NCBI RefSeq assembly: GCF_022811725.1
Contig: NZ_CP094527.1
Location: forward strand, 6,572,001-6,636,000
Direction: 5' to 3'
DNA length: 64,000 nt
DNA from: Mucilaginibacter sp. SMC90
GTDB lineage: Bacteria > Bacteroidota > Bacteroidia > Sphingobacteriales > Sphingobacteriaceae
Part shown: piece after piece, positions 41,843 to 50,300 of the stretch
Layout of the letters: every line of letters starts with the position of its first letter
Position numbering within the stretch: position 1 is the first letter of the stretch
Made by a program: the position numbers and the translations under genes
Notes under the pieces: generated by a model
Database searches by the model: none
What the model was told of the DNA's origin: nothing
The model's input: only the letters and a program-made list of their open reading frames with translations

Positions 41843-41931
41843 CTTAACTCAAATTTTAAGGAATTATTTGGATTTATTGAATCTGTCTTTCATTCTGTTT
41901 AATTTGTTTAATTCCTTAAATTCGAGTTCAG
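41843..41931. repeat. Imperfect inverted repeat (22-bp arms)
   Basis: CTTAACTCAAATTTTAAGGA...ATTA (41843-41864) and its complement at 41909-41931 differ by about two bases and one indel. The rest of the 508-bp gap 41567-42074 holds no gene; besides the trxA promoter it has only this repeat, the terminator at 41932-41966 and a TCTCCCCTTTCAGGGGGAGA hairpin at about 42043-42062. Confidence 0.55.
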
Positions 41932-41966
41932 AAAAAAAATGACCGGAAGCTAAAGCCGCCGGTCAT
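41932..41966 (-). terminator. Rho-independent terminator for the SDR gene at 42075
   Basis: On the minus strand ATGACCGG (41966-41959) and CCGGTCAT (41946-41939) form a stem, followed by eight Ts. It lies about 110 bp after the SDR stop and fits its termination. Confidence 0.82.
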
Positions 41967-42074
41967 CACATAACAATATATATTGACGAGCCTTCGAGAC
42001 TTATTTCTCGTCCAAATTCTCACGAAAGGCAGTTTTTAAAAAGTCTCCCCTTTCAGGGGGAGATTTAGAGGGGC

Positions 42075-42839
42075 TTATGCACCTTTCAAAGTGGCCATAC
42101 CACCATCAGCAATCAGCTCGGCACCTGTTATAAATGTTGAATCATCAGAAGCGAAGAAGGCTACTGTTTTAGCAATTTCTTCTGCTAAACCGAAACGACC
42201 CATTGGAATCTGTTTTACCAGTTCAGAACCCATGCCTTCCAGTTGTTCCTGGGTTAAGCCTAATTTATCGGCAGTATGTAAAGGTGTTACAACAGGGCCA
42301 GGGCTTACAGAGTTAACCCTGATGCTGCGTGGTAATAACTCGGCAGAAATATTTTTAGCCAATGAAAGCAATGCTGCTTTACTTGCCGCATAAACAGTTG
42401 CACCGGCCATACCTATGTGTGCGTTGATTGAAGTATTCAGGATGATAGAACCACCATCATTGATCAATGGTAGTAATTGCTGAATGCTGAAGTAAGCACC
42501 TTTAAAGTTAATGTTCATGATATCGTCAAACATCTGTTCGCTCATTTGCTCGGTTGAATTGAACTGACCAATACCTGCATTAACAAATACGATGTCGATT
42601 TTTTCGGCAATGGCTTTTACTTTTTCGCCAAGCTGTTTAACCTGGTTCATGTCACCGCTATCGGCAATTACGCCCTGAGCATCAGCACCAAGTATTTCAA
42701 TTGCTTCGTTAATTGATTTTTGGTTCCTGCCGGTGATGATCACTTTAGCACCTTGTGCAATGAACTCCTGTGCTGTGGCCAGGCCTATACCACTGTTGCC
42801 GCCTGTTATTACTGCTGTTTTTCCTTGTAACTTTTTCAT
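42075..42839 (-). CDS. SDR family oxidoreductase (glucose/retinol dehydrogenase-like)
   Basis: This 254-residue classical SDR has TGGNSGIGLA near the N-terminus (cofactor loop), VNAGIGQF, an active-site Tyr/Lys in YAASKAA and a C-terminal ITGAELIADGGMATL. The substrate is unknown. I place the start at 42839 (MKKLQGKTAVITGGN); the frame is open to 43064, but that part overlaps the divergent HxlR gene. It is divergent from an HxlR regulator, which probably controls it. Confidence 0.93.
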   Translation of the reverse strand: MKKLQGKTAVITGGNSGIGLATAQEFIAQGAKVIITGRNQKSINEAIEILGADAQGVIADSGDMNQVKQLGEKVKAIAEKIDIVFVNAGIGQFNSTEQMSEQMFDDIMNINFKGAYFSIQQLLPLINDGGSIILNTSINAHIGMAGATVYAASKAALLSLAKNISAELLPRSIRVNSVSPGPVVTPLHTADKLGLTQEQLEGMGSELVKQIPMGRFGLAEEIAKTVAFFASDDSTFITGAELIADGGMATLKGA

Positions 42840-42859
42840 TATCTTTGTTATTGATACAT

Positions 42860-42890
42860 CAAAGATACAGCGGGTTATACGGCCCCACAA
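42860..42890 (-). promoter_or_regulatory. Promoter of the SDR gene
   Basis: On the minus strand a TTG (42890-42888) lies 20 bp upstream of TATCTTTG (42867-42860), matching Bacteroidota promoter rules. The ATG is 20 bp after the -7 box. TATCTTTG also has an exact inverted partner at 42840-42847. Confidence 0.65.
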
Positions 42891-42893
42891 GAA

Positions 42894-42911
42894 TGCACCA
42901 TTTAGTGTGCA
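42894..42911. promoter_or_regulatory. Candidate HxlR operator
   Basis: TGCAC (42894-42898) and GTGCA (42907-42911) form an inverted repeat with an 8-bp spacer. It sits just upstream of the -33 element of the SDR promoter and in the intergenic region shared with the HxlR gene. Dimeric HxlR proteins bind such short palindromes; the assignment is inferred from position. Confidence 0.4.
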
Positions 42912-42971
42912 ACATACTTTTTGGTAGGTTATGGGCCAGTTTGATGCAATCGATATATCGCCTTTTTCATT

Positions 42972-43382
42972 ATGACAAAAAACAGACATTCTGATCATTC
43001 TTGCACGATGGCAGCGGCCCTGAGTGTGATCAGCGGTAAGTGGAAACTGAGTATAATAAACCAATTATTATCCGGACAAAAGCGATACAGCGAGATAAAC
43101 CGGGCTATTGCAGGCATGACTGAAAAGATGCTCTCCCAACAAATCCGCGAACTGGAAGAGGACGGTATCGTAACCCGCCATATTTTTCCTGAAGTACCGC
43201 CAAGAGTCGAATACTCCCTCACCCCCATTGGCGAAGAATTATCATCTATATTTTATACCCTCGAAAGATGGGGCAGCCACTACATGACCGTAACCAATGC
43301 CAACGGCGAAGTGATCAAGCCTGATTATACTTGTTATACTTTGATTAAGCAGGATGATGAGGTGGTGAAGGTAGAAGTGTAA
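42972..43382 (+). CDS. HxlR family transcriptional regulator
   Basis: This 136-residue winged-helix regulator has Cys11 (HSCTMAAALSVISGKWKLSI), the conserved cysteine that in many HxlR proteins reacts with electrophiles. The recognition part is FSEINRAIAGMTEKMLSQQI-like, and EVPPRVEYSLTPIGEELSSI is the family wing. It faces away from the SDR gene with a 132-bp gap and probably represses it; an aldehyde or quinone signal is a reasonable guess given the SDR target. Confidence 0.92.
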   Translation: MTKNRHSDHSCTMAAALSVISGKWKLSIINQLLSGQKRYSEINRAIAGMTEKMLSQQIRELEEDGIVTRHIFPEVPPRVEYSLTPIGEELSSIFYTLERWGSHYMTVTNANGEVIKPDYTCYTLIKQDDEVVKVEV

Positions 43383-43399
43383 TTTGGTTTTTATTTGTT

Positions 43400-43487
43400 A
43401 TGTCATTGCGAGCGCAGCGTGGCAATCGCATACTATACAGAGCGGCTATGCTTCCGTGCGATTGCCACGCTACGCTCGCAATGACAT
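43400..43487. repeat. Palindromic repeat family B, copy 4
   Basis: This 88-bp element has ends ATGTCATTGCGAGCGCAGCG and CGTAGCGTTACTGT-like right arm CGCTACGCTCGCAATGACAT. The centre has ATACTATACAGAGCGGCTAT. It sits between the convergent HxlR and dnaE genes. The arms are over 90% complementary. Confidence 0.8.
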
Positions 43488-43507
43488 GAATTTAAGTAGT
43501 CCTGAAA

Positions 43508-46500
43508 TCAACTCAGCACCGGCTCCTCATTAGTCAAACTATGGATCCCGGCCATAAAATCATCGCTTGGGTTTACTTTGAATGATTTTGATGAAAGTTC
43601 AACCAACATCACCTCTTCCCTGTCCTTGATCTGGAAACGGAGTTTACAGTTTTTTACCGGGTACTTTTGGTTATTATCATCTATCATGTGCTGAATATCA
43701 TCCAACAGCTTACTATTAAGCATTTGCACATCAATACAAACAGTTAATGATTTGGTAAGTTTATCACGCATTTCTGATAGCAAGTCCATCACCATGATTC
43801 GCAGGTCCCAGTTATCTTTTTGGCGGAATTTCTCTTCAATGTTACCCTTAATATGCAGGAAGTAGCCTTCCATCATCATATTACGGAACTTTACATAATC
43901 ATCGCCAAACAGGGCAAATTCATACGATTCATTATAATCCTCAAACACAAACGTGCCAAATGGCTTACCTGTTTTGGTCATTTTATGCTGAACGCTTGAT
44001 ACCAGGCCGCCAATCCGCAATTCGCCGCGGCGCCGCAGTTCATTAAACGCTGCCGTTACATCCTCACCGCCTTCGCCTGAGCGGGCTTTTTGCATCAGTT
44101 TCAAATCGCTGATGTTGGCGTTACAGAAACGTTTAAGTTCAACTTTATAATTATCCAACGGGTGACCGGTTAAATAGATCCCGATAACCATTTTCTCGTA
44201 CTTCAGCTTTTCTATCAGCGCCCATTCTTCAACATCGGGCATAGCAGGTTCAGGTACATATGATGCTACCGAACCGCCGAACAATGACGATTGGGAGCTG
44301 CTTTGCACATTCTGATAATCATTGGCATATTTGATCAGGCGTTCAACACCTGTTAACACACCCAGTTCAGTTTTGGCAAAGAACTGTGCACGCGGAATAT
44401 TGAAACCGTCAAAAGCTCCACCATAAACCAGGTTTTCGTACGATTTACGGTTAACGCTGCGGGTGTTTGAGCGCCTTGCAAAATCATATACCGTTTCAAA
44501 CGGGCCATTAGCGGTACGTTCTTCAATGATACTTTCTACCGCTTTGTCACCCACACCTTTTACGCCGGTTAAACCGAAACGTACCTGTCCGCGTTTGTTC
44601 ACGGCAAAAGCCATGTCCGACTCATTGATATCCGGCCCCAATACCTCAACCCCCATGCGGCGGCATTCCTCCATAAAGAAGGTAATCTTTTCTATGTTAT
44701 TCTGGTTATTTAAAACCGCCGCCATATACTCTGACGGGTAATGCGCTTTTAAATAAGCTGTTTGGTATGCCACGAAAGCGTAGCATGTTGAGTGCGATTT
44801 ATTGAACGCGTACTGGGCAAATGCTTTCCAGTCGGTCCAGATTTTGGTAAGCTTATCTTTGGGGTGCCCCTTGGCAACGGCACCATCCATAAACTGGGCT
44901 TCCATTTTATTCAGTACCTCAATTTGCTTTTTACCCATCGCCTTACGCAAAACGTCGGCATCGCCTTTACTAAAGCCTGCTAACTTTTGCGACAGAAGCA
45001 TCACCTGTTCCTGGTATACGGTAATACCATACGTTTCGCCCAGGTACTCCTCCATATCAGGCAAATCGAACACAATAGGTTCACGGCCATGCTTACGGGA
45101 AATAAAGTTTGGTATGTACTCTATCGGGCCCGGACGGTAAAGTGCGTTCATGGCAATTAAGTCCTCAAACTTATCGGGCTTAAGCTCGCGCAGATACATT
45201 TGCATACCATCACTTTCAAACTGGAAAGTACCATTGGTATCCCCACGCTGGTAAAGCTCATAAGTTTTCAGGTCATCAAGCGGGATGTAGTCAATTTGTA
45301 TCTCTACACCGTGATTTTGCCTGATCATGCGCAAAGCGTCCTTAATAATGGTGAGGGTTTTTAAACCCAAAAAGTCCATCTTAATTACACCGGCATCTTC
45401 AATAACACGCCCATCATATTGGGTAACCAGCAGGTCCGAATCTTTTGCAGTAGCTACCGGTACAATATCGGTAAGGTCATAAGGGGCAATAATGATGCCC
45501 GCGGCGTGTACACCGGTGTTACGTACTGACCCTTCCAGCTTTTCGGCCTCGCGCAGTACTTGCGCCTTAAGGTCATTACCGTTCAGGATCTCTTTTAGCT
45601 CAGGAACCTGTTCAATAGCATCTTTAAGTGTGATACCCAATGTTTCGGGCACCAGCTTTTTCATGGCACTTACATCGGCCAGCGGCATATCAAGCACCCG
45701 GCCCACGTCCTGGATACTGGTACGGGCAGCCATCGAACCATAAGTAATGATCTGGGCTACCTGGTTTTTGCCGTATTTATCAACCACATAATCAATAACC
45801 CGCTGTCTGCCGGCATCGTCAAAATCCGTATCAATATCGGGCATCGATTTACGGTCAGGGTTCAGGAACCTCTCAAACAGGAGGTTATACTTCATCGGGT
45901 CGATATTGGTGATCCCGGTACAATAAGCCACCACTGATCCGGCTGCCGAACCACGGCCCGGACCAATAAATACGCCCATATCGCGACCGGCCTTGATAAA
46001 GTCCGCCACAATGAGGAAGTATCCTGCAAAACCCATGGTACGGATGGTGAACAACTCAAAGTTGATGCGCTCCTCAGTCTCCGGACTGATATCTATGTAA
46101 CGTTCCTTGGCACCCATAAAAGTTAGGTGCTTCAGGTACTCCCACTGGTTAAGGGTATCGGCATCAGGAGTATTGTGAATCTTAAATTCGTCGGGAATAA
46201 TGTAGTTAGGCAGCAGGATATCGCGTTTAAGCTTCAATACCTCTACTTTATCAACAATCTCGTTGGTATTATCCAGCGATTCGGGCAAATCATGAAAAAG
46301 CTTGCCCATTTCTTCCTGCGTTTTAAAGTAAAACTGGTCGTTAGGGAAACCAAAACGATAGCCCTTACCGCCTTCTTCGTCGGTAGCGATTGGGGTGCTC
46401 TGCATATCGCCTGTGTTTACGCAAAGCAAAATATCGTGTGCGTTCGAGTCCTGCTGATCCACATAGTGCGAATCATTTGAACAGATCACTTTTACATTAT

Positions 46501-47092
46501 ATTTTTTAGCGTACGTGAGCAACACATTATTGATGATTTGCTGCTCGGGGATCTCATGGCGCTGAATCTCGATATAAAAATCCTCGCCAAACAAATCAAG
46601 CCACCATTTAAACTCCTTCTCCGCATTTTCGGGCGTATCTTTTAAAATAGCCTGTGGTACTGATGCACCAATACAGCAAGTAGTAGCGATGATACCTTCG
46701 TGATATTTCAGGATTAATTCTTTATCAATACGTGGCCATTTGCTGTACAAGCCTTCCATATACCCTAATGAGCATAGCTTAACCAGGTTTTTGTAACCGG
46801 TAGGGTTTTTAGCCAGCATCAGCTGGTGGCGGCGTACGTCCTTATTTTCTTTGGTAAACTGTTTTTTATGCCTGTCTTCAACCACGTAAAACTCGCAGCC
46901 TACAATGGGTTTTACATTGTGTTTACCGGCTTCGGCCACAAACTTAAATACACCAAACATGTTGCCATGGTCGGTTATTGCGAGGGCCTTCATCCCATCC
47001 TTGGCGGCTTTTTTATACAGCTTAGAAATGTCGGCTGCACCATCAAGCAGGGAGAATTGGGTATGTACGTGGAGGTGAGAAAAATCAGGCAT
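43508..47092 (-). CDS. dnaE: DNA polymerase III subunit alpha
   Basis: This 1194-residue replicative polymerase has an N-terminal PHP domain (SHLHVHTQFSLLDGAADI), the catalytic PolIII core with PDIDTDFDDAGRQRVIDYV (metal-binding aspartates), a helix-hairpin-helix part (FGLTGVKGVGDKAVESI) and an OB-fold near the end (RIGGLVSSVQHKMTKTGKPF). It synthesises DNA at the replication fork with the other Pol III subunits. The length matches DnaE1-type enzymes. It is a single-gene unit, and an 88-bp palindromic repeat lies just after its stop. Confidence 0.97.
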   Translation of the reverse strand: MPDFSHLHVHTQFSLLDGAADISKLYKKAAKDGMKALAITDHGNMFGVFKFVAEAGKHNVKPIVGCEFYVVEDRHKKQFTKENKDVRRHQLMLAKNPTGYKNLVKLCSLGYMEGLYSKWPRIDKELILKYHEGIIATTCCIGASVPQAILKDTPENAEKEFKWWLDLFGEDFYIEIQRHEIPEQQIINNVLLTYAKKYNVKVICSNDSHYVDQQDSNAHDILLCVNTGDMQSTPIATDEEGGKGYRFGFPNDQFYFKTQEEMGKLFHDLPESLDNTNEIVDKVEVLKLKRDILLPNYIIPDEFKIHNTPDADTLNQWEYLKHLTFMGAKERYIDISPETEERINFELFTIRTMGFAGYFLIVADFIKAGRDMGVFIGPGRGSAAGSVVAYCTGITNIDPMKYNLLFERFLNPDRKSMPDIDTDFDDAGRQRVIDYVVDKYGKNQVAQIITYGSMAARTSIQDVGRVLDMPLADVSAMKKLVPETLGITLKDAIEQVPELKEILNGNDLKAQVLREAEKLEGSVRNTGVHAAGIIIAPYDLTDIVPVATAKDSDLLVTQYDGRVIEDAGVIKMDFLGLKTLTIIKDALRMIRQNHGVEIQIDYIPLDDLKTYELYQRGDTNGTFQFESDGMQMYLRELKPDKFEDLIAMNALYRPGPIEYIPNFISRKHGREPIVFDLPDMEEYLGETYGITVYQEQVMLLSQKLAGFSKGDADVLRKAMGKKQIEVLNKMEAQFMDGAVAKGHPKDKLTKIWTDWKAFAQYAFNKSHSTCYAFVAYQTAYLKAHYPSEYMAAVLNNQNNIEKITFFMEECRRMGVEVLGPDINESDMAFAVNKRGQVRFGLTGVKGVGDKAVESIIEERTANGPFETVYDFARRSNTRSVNRKSYENLVYGGAFDGFNIPRAQFFAKTELGVLTGVERLIKYANDYQNVQSSSQSSLFGGSVASYVPEPAMPDVEEWALIEKLKYEKMVIGIYLTGHPLDNYKVELKRFCNANISDLKLMQKARSGEGGEDVTAAFNELRRRGELRIGGLVSSVQHKMTKTGKPFGTFVFEDYNESYEFALFGDDYVKFRNMMMEGYFLHIKGNIEEKFRQKDNWDLRIMVMDLLSEMRDKLTKSLTVCIDVQMLNSKLLDDIQHMIDDNNQKYPVKNCKLRFQIKDREEVMLVELSSKSFKVNPSDDFMAGIHSLTNEEPVLS

Positions 47093-47318
47093 AGTTAATC
47101 CGTTTCAGCAAAATCGTTATGAAATACAAAGTTAAAACAAGTTGATGAGTTAAAACAAGTTCGGCTATTGAATGTTAAAAAATAGCGTGTGGAAATTTTT
47201 TGTTTAAGCCGGTCCTCCATTTTGTAAATTATACAAAACACACAGCAAACTGCTATACTTAGCATGTTATTTGTATATATTGAGCTACCCTATCATCACC
47301 TTTGAAATACATATACAA

Positions 47319-50300
47319 TTGAAAAAAATACTACGAATAACCCTTAAAACGATACTTTGGATACTGGTTAGTGTAGTTCTGCTGGTTATCCTTGTAGTAA
47401 TTTTGATACAGGTCCCCGCTGTACAAAATTTTGCAAAAGATAAAGCTGTAACTTTTTTACAAAATAAAATCCATACAAAAGTTAAGATCGGCCACATAAG
47501 CCTTGGGCTCCCCAAATTACTTGTACTGGAAGATGTTTACTTTGAAGATCAAAAAAAAGATACCCTCATTGCCGGCGAAAAGCTAAAGGTTGATATCAGC
47601 ATGCTCAAACTGCTGCATAGCCAGGTTGAGGTGAATGAAATAAACCTGCAGGGCATTACCGCCAACGTAAGCCGTGGCGCTGATAGTGTTTTCAACTTCG
47701 ATTATATCATGAAAGCCTTTGTAGGCGAGCAGAAGAAAGAAGTAAAGCCAACTGATACTACTTCAACCATGAAGTTTTCTGTTGATAAGATCATCCTCGA
47801 TAAGATCAACGTAAAATACAAGGATGCTATAACCGGCAACGATGTGAAATTTTTGCTGGGCCATTTTGATACCCGCGTTAAGGATTTTGATATGGATAAA
47901 ATGAAGTTTACCATACCAAAAATTACGCTGAGTGATGTAAACGCAAAGATCATCCAAACGCCAACCGGTCCGCCGCCGCCTGATACGGCTACCGCACCTT
48001 TAAATATGGACCTTAATTTAGGGGTGATCGATATATCTAAAATTAAGGTAGATTATCAAAGTGCTGAAATGGGTGCTAAGGTAGACCTGAGTAAGTTTTT
48101 GGTAGAGATGGATAAAATCGATCTGAAAAACCAAAAGGTAGGCATCAAAAGTATCGAGCTAAGCGATACCAAAGCAGGCCTTAGTTTAGCCAAGCCTAAA
48201 ACGGTAGCTAAGGCAGTTGTTAAAGCCGTTAAAAAATTGGATACGCTGGTATCCTCGCCCAGCAAATCGGCATGGCGGGCAACCATCGGGAAGGTTACTT
48301 TCACTAACGATAATATTAAGTTTGACAACGAGGCACAGAAAGCGATACCCAAGGGCCTTGACTTTGGCCATATGGATATCCGCATCCTGAATGCCGAAGC
48401 TGAAGAAATTTCATACAGCCCGGATACTATTTCGGGCAAGATCAACTCCTTTACTTTTACCGAAAAAAGCGGTTTAAAGATCAACAAATTTCATACGGCA
48501 TTCCTGTATGGGCCAACCAATGCCTACATGAACGATCTGCTGCTGGAAACACCGAATACTACCCTGCAAAAATCGGTTCAGGTGCGTTACCCATCTATCG
48601 ATGCCATCACCAAAAACATCGGCGCACTGGGCATCAATGCCAATTTAGATGGCAGCCGATTAGGTTTAAAAGACGTGTTACTGCTGATGCCAACCATGGC
48701 CAGCATGGAACCGTTCAAATCATCGCCGGGGACGGTGTTTAAGATCAATGGACGGGTAAGCGGGCAGGTGAATAACCTTGATATCCCTAACCTTGAGGTT
48801 ACCGGCTTAAGCAGCACCCATATCAAAGCATCAGCTAAAATGAAAGGATTGCCTGATGTAAACAAAGCTACCTTTGATGTTAACATTGCCGACTTTAGTA
48901 CCAGCCGCAGCGATATAGATAAACTGGCTCCGGCTGGCAGCATCCCGCCAAATGTGAGCATTCCTGAAAAAATGAGCCTGAAGGGCAACTTTAAAGGCAG
49001 CATGTACACCTTCAACACCAAAATGGGCCTGCGCTCAAGCTATGGCGCGGTTGATCTGGTAGCTGCTTTAAAAAATGGGCAAAACAAAAGTGCGGCGACT
49101 TATACCGCAAATATCAAGGCCAACGAATTGAATGTAGGGGCGCTTACCAAACAACCACAAATGGTTGGCCGTATTACCATGAGCGCAAATATTAAAGGCA
49201 CAAGTCTGGATCCTAAAAAGGCGAGTATCGCCTTTAACGGCAATGTGGCCAAGGCTTATGTTAAAGGTTATACCTATCAAAACCTGGTGATGAAAGGCAC
49301 ATCAAGCAATGGCGCTTATACAGCCATCGCTACCATGAAAGATCCTAACATTAATTTTAGCCTGGATGCTAAGGCCAATCTTAATAAAAAATACCCGGCG
49401 GTTAAGGCTACTTTAAATGTGGATAGCATCAATCTTAAAAACCTGCACTTTGTAGCAGATGATATGCGTTTCCATGGCAAGATCGTAGCCGATGTACCTA
49501 CAGCCGATCCCGATTATCTGAATGCCAATATCAAAGCTACCGACCTTTTGGTTGTTAACAAAGGCCAGCGCATCCAGATGGATACCATCAGCCTCATCTC
49601 AACAGCCAGCGCCGATAGCAGCACATTACGTTTAAAAACCCCTGTCATGACAGCGCACATGGCCGGTAAGTACAAGCTTACACAGATAGCCCCGGCCATG
49701 CAGGATGTGATCAACAAATATTTCAACACAGCTATTGCCGGCGGCCAGCAGGTTGCTGTAAAAACCAAAGGCGGTAAAACAGTAAAAACCAAGCCCGCAC
49801 CAGTAGTAAAGTACGATGCCCAGCAATTTAAGTTTGAAGCCCGGCTGGTTAAAACACCTTTGCTTACTCAATTTGCACCCGACCTGAAACAACTTGACCC
49901 GGTTTTACTAAACGGTAGTTTCAATAGCCAAACCGGCGAATTGATTGTTAAAGGCTCATTACCCAAAGTGGTTTATGGCACCAACACGGTTAACAAAGCA
50001 ACGCTTAATATCAATACCAGCAATAACGCGCTTAACTATAATTTTTCGGTTGATGAAGTAAAAGTTGGTTCATCTGTTGATTTGTTGTATACCAGTATTT
50101 CGGGCGCAGCGCAGGATAACAAGGCAGGCTTAAGTATTCAAATCCGGGATGCAGCTAAGAAGGAACGGTTCCGCATTGCCGGTACCTTTAGCATATTGCC
50201 GAATGAATATCAGTTTAGTTTTAACAAAGATGGATTACTGCTTGATTATTTGCCATGGGCGGTTAGCGACGATAACTTTTTACAATATGGGCCTAAAGGT

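Noticed and set aside
42840..43064. Extension of the SDR frame upstream of 42839
   Set aside because: It runs through the promoter and into the divergent HxlR gene, while SDR proteins start close to the TGxxxGIG loop.
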